NCBI RefSeq assembly: GCF_003967175.1
Contig: NZ_AP018553.1
Location: 806,001 to 870,000 of the forward strand
Source of the DNA: Sulfodiicoccus acidiphilus
Lineage (GTDB): Archaea; Thermoproteota; Thermoprotei_A; Sulfolobales; Sulfolobaceae
Reading direction: 5' to 3'
Length of the DNA: 64,000 bases
Each line of letters starts with the position of its first letter. The first letter of the stretch is position 1. The position numbers and the translations under genes are program-made. This document shows, in pieces, positions 1-9,431 of the stretch. Under the pieces are notes generated by a model. It worked only from the letters and a program-made list of their open reading frames with translations, did not search any database and had not been told where the DNA came from.

Positions 1-1423
1 CCCCCATCCTAGGTTCGTCTGGAGTTTCAGAAGAGTACTTGTTCATTAGGTCCACCAAGACGGTAAAGGTAGTCAGTCTCCTCAACTCCTCGCTTTTCAG
101 GAGAGAGAGGTCTACAACATTAATCCCATCCCCTATGGCATCTACGATAGAGCCCCCCACCTCAAGAAATTTAACTGAATCAACGACCTTCCTGATGTAA
201 GCGGTGTATCGCACGTCGTTCGACATTACTTTATCCATGACGTGATCCCAGCTAGTTCTATCCGCTTGGGATTCCCTCAAAACGTGAAGAACAGCTTCAT
301 AAATGATGGAAGAGGTATATTTGTCCAATCTGAACGAGTTTGCCAGAATCCCTTCCACCTGCTGGGCCCTTACTTCGAGAGGGACCCCTTTTACCTCAAG
401 TAGCCCCAAGCCATTGACTAGCGGGGAAATAACCCTGTGTTGAATCCCGTTCCTCCTGAGCCGCCTCCTCACGTCTCCCTTTACGTCGATAGCCAAGATT
501 GGGAGTCCGCTTACGACGTTGAGTTTAAAGGAAGTCCACAAGAGGAATTCGGTCTTTCCACTCCCAGTTGGGCCCAAAACCAAGAGGTGAGGATTCTGGG
601 ACGCGTCGATGTTCCAGAACACCGGAGTCCCATGTTCCATCTCAGTCCCTAGGTAGATACCATTGAGTCTCAGCTCCGCTCTCGGGGTCTTGGGGAAAGA
701 GAACGGAGCGAGGAAAGGTAATTGAGAGGGTAGGGCGGGCTTACTTCCCCCTTTGAGGTTCATTCCTATCAGCCTGCTAACTTCGTCGGAGGTCGCATTT
801 CCCAGCCTCATCCCAATTGAACTTAACGCCGATCTTACAACGGAGGAGACGGACCTGACTTCCTCCGCACTCTTCCCGTGTATGACTACGTAAAACTCGA
901 ACTTGAACGGGGCCTCCCCTTCGTTCAACTTATCGATCATTTTCTGAATTATGTCCAGCTTCCTTCTGGCCTGTTGGTTAGATGGATCTGCCTCGACCGT
1001 TATTCTCAGGTTCTGTGCAGTGTGGAGAAGCTCCTTGAGGTATTCCGACTTATCAACGTGAGTTCTTCTCATCACAAGAGTCACATCGTTCTCCACATTG
1101 ATAGACCTGTAAAACATGTTCACCTTGTCCCTTAGGGCATCTCCCCCCATGTCCCTGTAGTCGAAGGGAACGTCAGTCACCTTCAACACAGCGATGGCAC
1201 CCTTGGGAAATACGGCAAGCCCATCCTCTAGTCTTAATGGACCGTCTGCTCTGGTTATCTTTAGTTTTGACCTTATCCAAGGCCATCCAAGGAAACCCAA
1301 AAGGGCCAAGGCTAGAGCAACGAAGAGCGGGTTTTTTGTTATAACATAGAGGAAAGCCAATGGTAACAGGATAGGTAAGAGGTTCCTCTTCCACTCGTCC
1401 ACGTATGGATGGAGTCCCAACAA
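1..1423 (-). CDS. cedB: HerA/VirB4-family membrane ATPase, candidate CedB (3' end outside window)
   Basis: Open frame on the minus strand running off the left edge. It begins at TTG 1423 (TTG 1420 is the alternative) after an in-frame TAG. The first ~50 residues hold two hydrophobic segments, followed by a soluble domain and a Walker A motif GPTGSGKTE near residue 283; Walker B lies outside the window. The family is that of HerA/VirB4 DNA-pumping ATPases. In Sulfolobales the membrane-anchored member CedB powers DNA import in the crenarchaeal exchange system after UV damage. The assignment to CedB rests on the N-terminal membrane segments plus my recollection that cedB lies beside the lys cluster in Saccharolobus; it could be another HerA paralogue. 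It starts 30 nt after truD and probably shares its transcript. Confidence 0.6.
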   Translation of the reverse strand, partial: MLGLHPYVDEWKRNLLPILLPLAFLYVITKNPLFVALALALLGFLGWPWIRSKLKITRADGPLRLEDGLAVFPKGAIAVLKVTDVPFDYRDMGGDALRDKVNMFYRSINVENDVTLVMRRTHVDKSEYLKELLHTAQNLRITVEADPSNQQARRKLDIIQKMIDKLNEGEAPFKFEFYVVIHGKSAEEVRSVSSVVRSALSSIGMRLGNATSDEVSRLIGMNLKGGSKPALPSQLPFLAPFSFPKTPRAELRLNGIYLGTEMEHGTPVFWNIDASQNPHLLVLGPTGSGKTEFLLWTSFKLNVVSGLPILAIDVKGDVRRRLRRNGIQHRVISPLVNGLGLLEVKGVPLEVRAQQVEGILANSFRLDKYTSSIIYEAVLHVLRESQADRTSWDHVMDKVMSNDVRYTAYIRKVVDSVKFLEVGGSIVDAIGDGINVVDLSLLKSEELRRLTTFTVLVDLMNKYSSETPDEPRMG

Positions 1424-1452
1424 ACAGGGGGTGAAGACCGAATCTAACTACC

Positions 1453-2547
1453 CTAGGTGTAGAGCCTAGGATCTCCCCGCAAAATTTCCCTCAATACCAC
1501 GGAAGCATACATTCCCCTCTCCAAGGAGAACATGAGGACGTTTCCGATGACCTCCAAATCCCTAACTTCCATGAATGCTCTCCTAACGATTGGCCTGAGT
1601 GACACCTTGAGCTCCTTCACTCTAAATGAGTCCTTCTCGATGCCTTCCTCTAAATATATCTCCCTGCAGTCCTCATCACATTCGTTGAAGTTGGTAGATA
1701 ACCTTAGCGAGGTATCTCTTTTCGATTTATGAATGACTCTCGAGAGATACCTATTAAAGAGGTAACTCTGATAAGCTTCAACGAAGAAAGCGGGAGGAAC
1801 TAAGGATGCCTTGAGGGCCTCTAAACAATTACTGGTTTTCGTGTACCTAGAGAGGACAACCCTTTCCTGCTTGAAGTATGAAGGGATCAGCTCTAGAGCC
1901 TTCTCAAGTTCCCCCCGTTGAACCGCCTCTCTGAAAGCCCTGCCCTGAGGACCTTCTCCCAGGAACGGGCGAGAAACGAGGAAACTCAGAGCTCCACACC
2001 AGTCACGCTGAGAAATCAGTTTCCCGATGACGTGAGTCACGGGTCTCCGAGTTCCAAACCGTTGATACCCTATGAAAGCTGGAAGGATACGTAAAGCAGA
2101 TATCTCATTTGCCCTCCTATGCAATTCACCTGTGTCCTCTATGTCCAGTGTGATGTTGAACCTGTTACCGTAATGCGAGGGCCTCACGTTTGTCCTTCCA
2201 ACCAATCTAGCGACGAAACCCCTTCCCTCCACCACCTGCGGCAGATTAGGCATGTTAGGCACTGTAAGGAGCTGCAACGTTACAGCATCGGCGTCCTTTA
2301 TGCCCATGTAACTTGGCTTGGCCCTCAATACAGAAGCGAGTTCTCTTACTACAGAGAAGTGATCTCTCCCCTCCTTCCAGAGAAGGTAAACGGCCAACTT
2401 CCCATCTTCTCCACCTTTCCAGCTGGAAACGTCCGTTCCTCCATCTACTAGCTCTCGTACCTTAAATCCCTCCGGTCTTACCACTTTCCCGAGTAGGGGA
2501 GGCCACGAGTTGATGAAGTAGGTTTCCATTCCGACGACGAGGTCCAC
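1453..2547 (-). CDS. truD: tRNA pseudouridine synthase TruD/Pus7 family
   Basis: 364 residues, in the normal range for archaeal TruD. The catalytic motif GIKDAD places the nucleophilic Asp at about residue 85, and the family signature GYQRFGTRRPVTH follows near residue 160. It isomerises uridine 13 in tRNA (the archaeal enzymes have wider targets such as U35 of tRNA-Tyr). It sits 8 nt downstream of pth2 and upstream of the HerA-like ATPase on the same strand, so a three-gene operon is likely. No unusual features. Confidence 0.9.
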   Translation of the reverse strand: MDLVVGMETYFINSWPPLLGKVVRPEGFKVRELVDGGTDVSSWKGGEDGKLAVYLLWKEGRDHFSVVRELASVLRAKPSYMGIKDADAVTLQLLTVPNMPNLPQVVEGRGFVARLVGRTNVRPSHYGNRFNITLDIEDTGELHRRANEISALRILPAFIGYQRFGTRRPVTHVIGKLISQRDWCGALSFLVSRPFLGEGPQGRAFREAVQRGELEKALELIPSYFKQERVVLSRYTKTSNCLEALKASLVPPAFFVEAYQSYLFNRYLSRVIHKSKRDTSLRLSTNFNECDEDCREIYLEEGIEKDSFRVKELKVSLRPIVRRAFMEVRDLEVIGNVLMFSLERGMYASVVLREILRGDPRLYT

Positions 2548-2555
2548 AGGATGGA

Positions 2556-2903
2556 CTACAGTAACTTCAGGTCACCTGTTACAACGTCGATTAACTCGTT
2601 GGGACCTGGACCGACGGCCGCGCACGTTAAAGTGCCCGGCTCCACTTGAGTCCTCCCAGCGTCTCTTATTTCGGAGCAGATTAGTCCCAACGATCTCGCC
2701 TTCCAGCACCTCTCAACTAGCTCGGTCTCAGAGGGAACTTTGACGACGACCTTAGGCTGTCCCTCGGAAAGCCAAGAGTCTAACCACTCTTTCCAACCTC
2801 TTTTCTCCATCGCTTCGAGGACAGCTGACACTGCAGCGTGGGCGACCTGTGCGGCGATCTTTCCCTTCCCAAGTTGCAAATCTGTCCTTACCATCACCAC
2901 CAT
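2556..2903 (-). CDS. pth2: peptidyl-tRNA hydrolase, Pth2 type
   Basis: 115 residues from ATG 2903 with the Pth2 signature [19 protein letters not shown] right after the start. An upstream extension to 3035 is open but runs into the divergent gene and is not conserved in the family, so I reject it. It releases peptides from drop-off peptidyl-tRNA in the cytoplasm. A TATA-like TTTATA about 26 nt upstream suggests a leaderless transcript, and a back-to-back promoter serves the zinc-ribbon gene on the other strand. Confidence 0.92.
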   Translation of the reverse strand: MVVMVRTDLQLGKGKIAAQVAHAAVSAVLEAMEKRGWKEWLDSWLSEGQPKVVVKVPSETELVERCWKARSLGLICSEIRDAGRTQVEPGTLTCAAVGPGPNELIDVVTGDLKLL

Positions 2904-2960
2904 CTTCACGGCCTTGAGGCGAGGTATAAACTTAAAAACGTATCCAGAGATGCCTCCTTC
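2904..2960. promoter_or_regulatory. divergent promoter pth2 / zinc-ribbon gene
   Basis: The 57-bp gap holds an A/T block (2924-2940) that reads as a TATA box in both directions, each about 25 nt from an ATG (2903 minus, 2961 plus). This is the usual spacing for leaderless crenarchaeal transcripts. Confidence 0.5.
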
Positions 2961-3161
2961 ATGGCAGTTCCAAGTCTGAGCATAAAGGACGAGGTGTTGT
3001 CGCCAATATGCTCCAGTTGCGGTAAATTGATCCACCCGAGGGAGAAAGCGGTGGCGTTCCTATGCCCAAACTGTGGGGAAGTGTTGATATGGAGGGACTA
3101 TCACTGCAGGAAGCAGGGGATACCGTACACTTGCCCCAAATGTGGATTCGAAGGCCCGTAG
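2961..3161 (+). CDS. small zinc-ribbon protein (archaeal HVO_2753-like)
   Basis: 66 residues starting at ATG 2961, chosen because upstream in-frame codons lie inside divergent pth2. Two CxxC pairs (CSSCGK, CPNCGE) and a final CPKCG give four zinc knuckles typical of the archaeal RNA-binding zinc-ribbon proteins encoded beside aEF-1beta. It ends 9 nt before the aEF-1beta start. Exact function is unknown; a translation-related role is inferred only from its neighbour. Confidence 0.8.
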   Translation: MAVPSLSIKDEVLSPICSSCGKLIHPREKAVAFLCPNCGEVLIWRDYHCRKQGIPYTCPKCGFEGP

Positions 3162-3170
3162 GTGAGACAT

Positions 3171-3446
3171 GTGACCGATATAATGGCAGTAGTTAAGGTG
3201 TTCCCAGAGGGGGACGAAGTAAACTTAGACAAGTTAACTGAAGAAATCAGGGACAAACTACCCCAGGGCTACAGGCTAGTAAGGACGGACAAGGAGCCCA
3301 TAGCCTATGGGCTGAACGCCCTGGTGTTGTTCATAACTCTTCCGGAGCAAACAGAAGGTGGGACGAATCCTCTGGAGGACACGATAGGAACAATCCAGGG
3401 AGTTAGCCACGTTGAGGTCGTCAACGTCACTAGGCTGGGGTTCTAA
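3171..3446 (+). CDS. ef1b: translation elongation factor aEF-1 beta
   Basis: 91 residues, the standard archaeal length, with the family ending ...VEVVNVTRLGF and an acidic KVFPEGDEVNLD start. It is the nucleotide-exchange factor that recharges EF-1alpha with GTP. GTG 3171 is preferred over GTG 3162 because GGTGAG (3161-3166) provides a ribosome-binding site at 4-5 nt and the shorter form matches the family N-terminus. It converges on the hypothetical gene ending at 3448. Confidence 0.9.
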   Translation: MTDIMAVVKVFPEGDEVNLDKLTEEIRDKLPQGYRLVRTDKEPIAYGLNALVLFITLPEQTEGGTNPLEDTIGTIQGVSHVEVVNVTRLGF

Positions 3447-3447
3447 A

Positions 3448-3873
3448 TCAACGAGGCAGCATTTCTAGTATGGCGGCAATCCCAGACTTGAGCTTGGAGT
3501 ACGTCAGGTCGTCGTTGATGTTCTTGAGGACAACTTCCCTTAACGAATCCCCCTCTGTTGAAACCTCGTACTCTACCTTGCTCAAGTTCTTCTCGCTCTC
3601 CAGAAGCCTGTGAAGGGCGTTAAAGTAGGCCTGGGGAATTTGTAACTTCCGCTTTATTGTCACTCGCACGAGGGGGGGAGTGTAGAATACCTCCGCCAAT
3701 ACTTCCCCCTTGGAGCTCTTGATGTACTCGACAGTTCCTTTGCTACTTCTTAACCCCTGGACTCCTCCAGCCTCGATCACGCTGAGGAGGTATTCGTATA
3801 CCTCAACTTCTTTTTTCAGGGACGCGATCTTGGATTCCAGAAACCTCTTTAGGTCCTCAACGTCTATCTCCAT
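3448..3873 (-). CDS. conserved hypothetical protein with N-terminal coiled coil
   Basis: 141 residues from ATG 3873 (a TTG one codon upstream is also open). Residues ~5-40 are heptad-rich (DLKRFLESKIASLKKEVEVYEYLLSVIE), followed by a mixed alpha/beta region. I do not recognise a family with a known role. It is divergent from lysY and convergent with aEF-1beta, so context gives no function. Confidence 0.65.
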   Translation of the reverse strand: MEIDVEDLKRFLESKIASLKKEVEVYEYLLSVIEAGGVQGLRSSKGTVEYIKSSKGEVLAEVFYTPPLVRVTIKRKLQIPQAYFNALHRLLESEKNLSKVEYEVSTEGDSLREVVLKNINDDLTYSKLKSGIAAILEMLPR

Positions 3874-3889
3874 CAAATGAAATACTCAT

Positions 3890-3924
3890 TAACCTATATA
3901 TAATCTCCATATGACTGATGGACG
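3890..3924 (+). promoter_or_regulatory. lysYZM promoter (TATA box)
   Basis: TATATATAA at 3895-3903 lies about 25 nt before the lysY ATG (3925), so transcription would start at or next to the start codon (leaderless). Confidence 0.6.
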
Positions 3925-4971
3925 ATGATAAGAGTAGCAGTGGTGGGAGCGTCAGGCTACACCGGCGGAGAACTGTTGAGGTTGTTGGCGGTGCACCCGC
4001 AAGTGGAAGTTACAGTCGCCACTTCCAGGGAGTACGCTGGGAAGCCGGTGGGCATGGTACACCCTAATCTGAGAGGGGTTTACTCCATCAACTTCACCCA
4101 GTTCACGGTAGATAAGGTGTCTGAGAAATCCGACACGGTCTTCCTAGCACTACCTCACGGAGTCTCAATGAACTACGTTCCTGAGTTGCTTCAGGTGGGA
4201 GTTCAAGTGGTCGACTTGAGCGCTGACTACAGGTTGAAGGATCCCTCTCTGTACAAAACGTGGTATGGAGTAGAACATCCTCATCCGGATCTCCTCGGAA
4301 GGGCTGTGTACGGACTCCCAGAGCTTCACGGAGAGGAACTGAAAGGTTCAAAGCTAATAGCCTCGCCAGGTTGTAACGCTACAGCCACGATCTTGGCTCT
4401 AGCCCCCGTAGTTGGTTGGGAGCCCCTAGGAAATAGCTTTCTGTCCGACGTAAAGGTGGGAAGTAGCGAAGGTGGAGCTAAACCATCGGAGGGAAGTCAC
4501 CACCCTGAGAGGCAGAACGCCATAAGGCCTTACGAGGCTGAAGGACATAGACACGAGGCCGAGGCTGAACAGGAATTGTCGAGGTTGTCGAGGGGGCAAG
4601 TTAGGGTGAGCATAATACCCCACGCGGTCAGTAGCGTCAGAGGTGTCCTGGCTTCAGCACATGCGTGGAGTTCTTCTGATGTGGAGGAGACTGAGATGTG
4701 GCGAAGGTTCGCCGAGTTCTACAGGGGTAAGTCGTTCATCAGGATAGTGAGGAGGGGAATTCATCCGTATCCAGACCCTAAGTACGTGATTGGGAGTAAT
4801 TTCGCGGACCTAGGTTTCGCGGTAGATAGGAGAGTGAGGAGAGTAACCACCTTCGCAGCCATAGACAACATGATGAAGGGAGCAGCAGGGCAGGCTGTCC
4901 AGGCATTCAACGTCTCCAGGGGATTTCAAGAGAACGAAGGGCTTAGAATACCTCCCATGAGGCCTGTCTAA
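3925..4971 (+). CDS. lysY: LysW-aminoadipyl/glutamyl-phosphate reductase
   Basis: 348 residues. The N-terminal NADP-binding motif GASGYTGGELLRLL and catalytic Cys150 in SPGCNATA mark the ArgC/LysY family, with a conserved HRHEAEAE segment near residue 205. It reduces the acyl phosphate on the LysW-bound substrate. In Sulfolobales one LysY serves both lysine (aminoadipate) and arginine/ornithine (glutamate) routes. It overlaps lysZ by one base. Confidence 0.92.
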   Translation: MIRVAVVGASGYTGGELLRLLAVHPQVEVTVATSREYAGKPVGMVHPNLRGVYSINFTQFTVDKVSEKSDTVFLALPHGVSMNYVPELLQVGVQVVDLSADYRLKDPSLYKTWYGVEHPHPDLLGRAVYGLPELHGEELKGSKLIASPGCNATATILALAPVVGWEPLGNSFLSDVKVGSSEGGAKPSEGSHHPERQNAIRPYEAEGHRHEAEAEQELSRLSRGQVRVSIIPHAVSSVRGVLASAHAWSSSDVEETEMWRRFAEFYRGKSFIRIVRRGIHPYPDPKYVIGSNFADLGFAVDRRVRRVTTFAAIDNMMKGAAGQAVQAFNVSRGFQENEGLRIPPMRPV

Positions 4972-5759
4972 TGATAGTGGTAAAAGCTGGAGGCCGTGTA
5001 ATAAAGCAAGCCAGAGAAAGAGTGGTCGAGAGTGTCGCCAAGGCCCAATCCAAAGTGCTCCTCGTCCACGGAGGAGGAGACCAAGTGACGGAAACCAGCA
5101 AGAGAATGGGGATTGAACCAGTCTTCGTAACTTCACCGAGCGGGATAAGAAGTCGCTATACCTCAATGGACGAGCTCCAAGTCTACGTCATGGTAATGGG
5201 GATGATTAACAAGTTCATTACGGCCTCCCTGTTTAAGGCGGGGAGGAGAGCAGTAGGAATAACTGGAATAGATGGTCCCACGATATTGGCCGAACGGAAG
5301 AAAAGGATAGTAATAATTGATGAAAGAGGTAAGAAGAGAATAATAGACGGCGGGTATACCGGAAAGGTGGTGGAGGTGCGAACAGAATTCGTAACGTCAG
5401 TCATGGAGAGAGTGGACGTCGTAGTAGCCTCTCCTTTGGCAATAGATAGAGAAGAAGGGGTCCCCCTCAACATAGATGGAGATCAAGCCGCGTTCTCCCT
5501 GGCCTCAGCGCTTAAGGCGAATGTTCTGGTGCTCCTCACAGACGTTGAAGGGGTGCTACAGGACGGCAAGGTGGTGCCGAAGTTGACAATACAAGAGGCT
5601 GCCGAGCTCTCCAACAAGATAGGGCCTGGCATGAACAGGAAACTGATGATGGCGGCTGAGGCCGTCAAAGCTGGAGTTACCAAAGTCATCATATCCTCGG
5701 GTTTAGTTGAGGATCCTGTGGGAAATGCCCTAGAGGGAAAGGGAACGGTGATATCTTGA
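4971..5759 (+). CDS. lysZ: LysW-aminoadipate/glutamate kinase
   Basis: 262 residues of the amino-acid kinase fold: VKAGGR at the N-terminus, VHGGGDQVTE near residue 35, NIDGDQAAFSLA near 165 and LLTDVEGVL near 190. It phosphorylates the side-chain carboxylate of the LysW-linked amino acid, which is then passed to LysY. The start overlaps the lysY stop, and the stop overlaps lysM by 4 nt (TTGA), indicating translational coupling. Confidence 0.92.
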   Translation: MIVVKAGGRVIKQARERVVESVAKAQSKVLLVHGGGDQVTETSKRMGIEPVFVTSPSGIRSRYTSMDELQVYVMVMGMINKFITASLFKAGRRAVGITGIDGPTILAERKKRIVIIDERGKKRIIDGGYTGKVVEVRTEFVTSVMERVDVVVASPLAIDREEGVPLNIDGDQAAFSLASALKANVLVLLTDVEGVLQDGKVVPKLTIQEAAELSNKIGPGMNRKLMMAAEAVKAGVTKVIISSGLVEDPVGNALEGKGTVIS

Positions 5760-6178
5760 GGGAAATAGACGACAACGACATTAAGATACTCGAGATACTG
5801 AAGAAGAACGCCCGAACGCCTTACACTACAATAGCGAAGGACCTCAAGGTTAGCGAGGCTGCAGTAAGGAAGAGGTTGGAGAAGTTAGCCAAAATGGGAG
5901 TGATCAAGAGGTACACAATAGAGTATGAGTTAGAGAACGAGGTGAGAGCAGTCGTTATGGTTAAGACTGCGCCACCTACGCCTTCTCCTGAAATCTCTAA
6001 GAAGATAATAAAGGTTCAAGGGGTAGAGGTGGCCTACGAGACCACCGGTGACTACGACATAATGGTCGTACTAAGGGGTCCTAACATCGCCGCTGTGAAT
6101 AAGAGCATAGACGAAATAAGGAGCATTCAAGGAGTTGCTGGTACAACTAGCTCCATAGTTCTAAGAGTGTGGTTCTAG
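5756..6178 (+). CDS. lysM: Lrp/AsnC-family regulator LysM
   Basis: 140 residues from TTG 5756, with the TTGA overlap supporting that start. An N-terminal AsnC-type helix-turn-helix (DDNDIKILEILKKNARTPYTTI) is followed by a RAM ligand-binding domain (residues ~65-140). The Saccharolobus orthologue LysM binds the lysW promoter and activates lysine synthesis when lysine is scarce. Its position between lysYZ and lysW, and an inverted repeat just downstream at the lysW promoter, fit that role. Confidence 0.88.
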   Translation: MREIDDNDIKILEILKKNARTPYTTIAKDLKVSEAAVRKRLEKLAKMGVIKRYTIEYELENEVRAVVMVKTAPPTPSPEISKKIIKVQGVEVAYETTGDYDIMVVLRGPNIAAVNKSIDEIRSIQGVAGTTSSIVLRVWF

Positions 6179-6186
6179 GGGCTCAA

Positions 6187-6222
6187 TGGTTCTAGATTCG
6201 AACCAAGTCATTATGCTTATAC
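6187..6222 (+). promoter_or_regulatory. lysW promoter with candidate LysM operator
   Basis: Inverted repeat TGGTTC-7 nt-GAACCA (6187-6205) abuts a TATA-like TTATGCTTATAC (6211-6222). The repeat is directly upstream of the TATA box, the place expected for an activating Lrp-type dimer. No binding evidence is available from sequence alone. Confidence 0.55.
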
Positions 6223-6264
6223 TTTTTCTACCACGTACCAGTTACGTTCACTAGGATGATAAGA

Positions 6265-6435
6265 ATGATGCAGCTGAAGTGTCCAATCTGTGGAGGTCAG
6301 GTGGTCGTCTCGGACGACGCCTTACCTGGAGAGATAGTAGAACACGAGTGTGGGGCCCAACTGGAAGTGTTCAAGAAGAACAACTCGCTTTCCCTTAGGT
6401 TGGCGGAGGAGGTAGGAGAGGACTGGGGAGAGTGA
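6265..6435 (+). CDS. lysW: amino-group carrier protein LysW
   Basis: 56 residues, below common gene-finder cut-offs. An N-terminal CPICGG zinc knuckle, the conserved [14 protein letters not shown] segment and the C-terminal EDWGE are diagnostic. The side chain of the terminal glutamate is the attachment point for aminoadipate or glutamate during lysine/ornithine synthesis. ATG 6265 matches family length (6256 and 6268 also possible). The stop TGA overlaps the GTG start of lysX. Confidence 0.93.
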   Translation: MMQLKCPICGGQVVVSDDALPGEIVEHECGAQLEVFKKNNSLSLRLAEEVGEDWGE

Positions 6436-7295
6436 GGCTAGCTTTAGCGTATGACATTCTGAGGTGGGAGGAGAGGGACATCCTCGAGAAGGGAAGACGG
6501 GTTGGAATTGACGTTAGACCCGTTCACCTCGACGAGGTGTTCTTCTCCATGGACAAGGAGGGAGTAAGGGTGCCCTCTATAGGAGAGGCGGACGCGGTGC
6601 TACAGAGGAGCATAAGCCACACCAGAGCTTACCTTACCTCAGCTCTCATGGAGGGAGCAGGCTATTGCGTGTTCAACAGCTCTTTTACTATAGAGAGGGC
6701 GGGTAACAAGGCGATCGCCTCTTCTCTATTGGCCAGGCGGGGAATTCCAACTCCTAGAACGGTAGTAGGATTCCATAGAGAGGTGGCCATTAAGGCTGCG
6801 GCACCCATTGGGTTTCCGCTCGTTATAAAGCCTGTCGAGGGTTCGTGGGGAAGAATGACAGCCAAGGCAGAGAACGAGGACTCGCTGTTGAGCCTCATGG
6901 AGTACCAAGAAGGTACTTCCATGAAGTACAAGAGCGTGTTCTATCTTCAGCAGTTCGTTAGGAAGCCTGGAAGGGATCTAAGGATATTCGTGATAGGAGA
7001 CGACGTTCCAGTGGGAATATATAGGATAAATGACTCAAATTGGAGAACAAACACCGCCCTAGGAGCTAAGGCGGAGCCCGTCGACATTAACGGTGAGCTT
7101 AGGGAATTGGCACTCAAGACGAAGGATGTCTTCGGCGGAGTTTTCCTCGGTGTAGACGTCTTTGAGGATCCCTCTGAGGGCTACCTGGTGAATGAAGTTA
7201 ACACAGTCCCAGAGTACAAGAACACTGCAAGGGTGACCGGGTACGATATTACTTCGGCCATCCTAGGTAAGTTGAAGGAGGAAATTAAGAAGTGA
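6432..7295 (+). CDS. lysX: LysW-aminoadipate ligase (ATP-grasp)
   Basis: 287 residues of the RimK-like ATP-grasp fold, with [14 protein letters not shown] (ATP-binding) near residue 132 and metal ligands in FLGVDVFED and [10 protein letters not shown] near the C-terminus. It joins alpha-aminoadipate to the C-terminal Glu of LysW. The arginine-specific paralogue ArgX is usually elsewhere in Sulfolobales, and placement beside lysW and lysJ argues for LysX. The GTG start overlaps the lysW stop, and the stop overlaps lysJ by 4 nt (GTGA). Confidence 0.88.
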   Translation: MRLALAYDILRWEERDILEKGRRVGIDVRPVHLDEVFFSMDKEGVRVPSIGEADAVLQRSISHTRAYLTSALMEGAGYCVFNSSFTIERAGNKAIASSLLARRGIPTPRTVVGFHREVAIKAAAPIGFPLVIKPVEGSWGRMTAKAENEDSLLSLMEYQEGTSMKYKSVFYLQQFVRKPGRDLRIFVIGDDVPVGIYRINDSNWRTNTALGAKAEPVDINGELRELALKTKDVFGGVFLGVDVFEDPSEGYLVNEVNTVPEYKNTARVTGYDITSAILGKLKEEIKK

Positions 7296-8449
7296 GACTA
7301 CTCAGTTTCTACCAAGAGCGATCTCTCAGGGTGGTGAGGGCTCAAGGTCAGTACGTGTGGGACGAGCACGGCAGAAGGTACTTGGACCTTCACATAGGTC
7401 ACGGCGTGGCTTTCCTCGGGCACCGGCACCCGAAGGTAGTCGAGGCACTAAAGAACCAAATGGACGAGATAATGACGCTCAGTACCGCCTTTCAAACCAG
7501 AGCTAGGGAAGAGATGTTGAAGGAACTGGAGAACGTGAGGCCTGAGGGGATGGAGAACGTGTTTCTCCTCAACAGTGGAACCGAGGCTGTAGAGCTCTCG
7601 CTAAAGGTAGCAAGGAAGGTGACTGGGAGAAGGAAGTTCGTAGCTTTTAGGAACTCCTTCCACGGAAGGACGGTGGGAGCCCTCTCAGTCACTTGGAACA
7701 GAAAGTATCGAGAGCCGTTCGAGCCCCTGCTGGAGCCGGTGGAATTTCTTCCGTTCAACAATGTTGATGCACTTAAGGCTATAGATGAGACTGTGGCTGC
7801 TGTTATAGTTGAACCGGTTCAGGGCGAGGGAGGCGTAGTACCAGCGACAGATGAGTTCATGAAGACCCTGAGGGAGGTGACCAGGAGTAAGGGGGCCCTC
7901 CTCATAGCTGACGAAGTTCAGACCGGGTGGAGGACTGGGAAGATATGGGCGCACCAACACTTCAACGTCAACCCCGATATGGTAACTGCTGGGAAAGCAA
8001 TAGGAGGTGGGTTCCCAGTCAGTGCAGTGTTTCTTCCAGACTGGATAAGGGAACGGTTGGATGAGGGTGACCACGGAACGACTTACGGAGGTAACCCCTT
8101 AGCGGCAGCAGCTGTGGCTGCGTCGTGCAGGGTGCTCAAAGAAGAGGGTGTTGTAGAGAAAGCGGAATTAATGGGACGTGAGTTCCTCAGGGCCCTATCC
8201 CCCTTAAAGGAAAGGAGGATAGTCAGGGAAGTGAGGGGTCTAGGCCTCATGGTGGGAATAGATCTCAAAGTCAACCCAGGCCCCGCGATAAAAACCATGC
8301 AAGACGAGGGAGTTCTGGCGTTGAAGGCTGGAACTACCGTGGTTAGATTCCTTCCACCATACGTGATAACGAAGGAGGACGTGGAGTTTGCAGTGGCTAC
8401 GACCAACAAGGGAATCTCTACGGCTGAATCTAAAGTATCTGCTAACTGA
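7292..8449 (+). CDS. lysJ: LysW-aminoadipate semialdehyde/glutamate semialdehyde aminotransferase
   Basis: 385 residues, class III PLP aminotransferase. NSGTEAVE (phosphate cup) near residue 95, IADEVQTG near 205 and the Schiff-base Lys235 in TAGKAIGGG are all present. It converts the LysW-bound semialdehyde to the amine in both lysine and ornithine pathways. GTG 7292 overlaps the lysX stop. The last ~20 residues overlap lysK by 62 nt, longer than the other junctions in this operon. Confidence 0.9.
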   Translation: MRLLSFYQERSLRVVRAQGQYVWDEHGRRYLDLHIGHGVAFLGHRHPKVVEALKNQMDEIMTLSTAFQTRAREEMLKELENVRPEGMENVFLLNSGTEAVELSLKVARKVTGRRKFVAFRNSFHGRTVGALSVTWNRKYREPFEPLLEPVEFLPFNNVDALKAIDETVAAVIVEPVQGEGGVVPATDEFMKTLREVTRSKGALLIADEVQTGWRTGKIWAHQHFNVNPDMVTAGKAIGGGFPVSAVFLPDWIRERLDEGDHGTTYGGNPLAAAAVAASCRVLKEEGVVEKAELMGREFLRALSPLKERRIVREVRGLGLMVGIDLKVNPGPAIKTMQDEGVLALKAGTTVVRFLPPYVITKEDVEFAVATTNKGISTAESKVSAN

Positions 8450-9431
8450 GCTCGTCTCCACATACACCCCGTCTGGAGAGGAGTGGAGGGCAGCCAAGTT
8501 TTTCGAGAGATTCTCCGCCACAGCTGGCTTACCGTTGAGGGTCACCAAGACTAATTCGTACATTCTTGGTGAAGGGAGAGTGCTCTTAGCATCGCACATA
8601 GATACCATCCCTGGACAGTTACCTACAAAGACGGAAGAGGAATGGATAGAGGGAAGGGGAGCAGTAGATGCTAAGGGACCCCTTGTTTCCATGATGGCGG
8701 CAGCAGCTATGGCTTGGGCCGAGGGTAAGAAGGTGGCGGTGGCGGCACTATCTGACGAGGAGAACAAGAGTGCTGGAGCGAAGGAGCTCATAGAATTAGG
8801 AGGTTCTTACTCTCACATAATAGTTGGGGAACCAACCAATACGAATGGTGTCGCTATAGAATATAGGGGGCTCCTTCACATAGACATCAATTGTGCCGCG
8901 CCCGCAGAACACGCTTCGTCGGCTACCTTTAACTTAATCGCCAAGACCTGTGAAAGGATCCTGAAGGTTTACTCCTTCCCTAGATCGTTCGAGGGACCGG
9001 TGATTACTCCCACGATCATAAGGGGAGGAGAGTACATGAACGTTTCTCCCACGAGGGTCTTAGTTCACTTCGACGTCAGATTCAGTAAGGAAGTTAGCCA
9101 AGAGAAGGTCATGTCGATACTCGGTGAGACCTTTGAGGATTGTGAAGTTAAGGTTGTGGAAAGCGTGCCTCCTGTAGCTGTGAGTCCCAACTCGGAGGCG
9201 GTGAAGACAGTGATGAGAGGCCTCCTGACTCAGGGAATAAGGCCCAAGTTAATCAAGAAGGCTGGCACAAGCGACATGAACCTCTTGGTCCAGCTAACGA
9301 AGAGCATAGCGACTTACGGGCCCGGAGACCCGCATATGGAACACAGTGGATTGGAACGAGTCAATTTGGAGGAACTATATATAGCCACGAACACCTACAA
9401 GTACGCCGTAGATAACCTGTGTCGAGAGTGA
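8388..9431 (+). CDS. lysK: LysW-lysine/ornithine hydrolase
   Basis: 347 residues of the M20 metallopeptidase family: SHIDTIPG (metal ligand), [21 protein letters not shown] and a C-terminal [11 protein letters not shown]. It releases lysine or ornithine from LysW. TTG 8388 is the only start codon ahead of the conserved TYTPSGEE segment, which gives a ~25-residue leader as in Saccharolobus LysK. It overlaps uppS by 13 nt. Confidence 0.88.
   Translation: MQWLRPTRESLRLNLKYLLTELVSTYTPSGEEWRAAKFFERFSATAGLPLRVTKTNSYILGEGRVLLASHIDTIPGQLPTKTEEEWIEGRGAVDAKGPLVSMMAAAAMAWAEGKKVAVAALSDEENKSAGAKELIELGGSYSHIIVGEPTNTNGVAIEYRGLLHIDINCAAPAEHASSATFNLIAKTCERILKVYSFPRSFEGPVITPTIIRGGEYMNVSPTRVLVHFDVRFSKEVSQEKVMSILGETFEDCEVKVVESVPPVAVSPNSEAVKTVMRGLLTQGIRPKLIKKAGTSDMNLLVQLTKSIATYGPGDPHMEHSGLERVNLEELYIATNTYKYAVDNLCRE

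Noticed and set aside
2556-3035. Longer Pth2 starting at 3035
   Set aside because: The extra 44 residues overlap the divergent zinc-ribbon gene and its promoter and are not Pth2-like.
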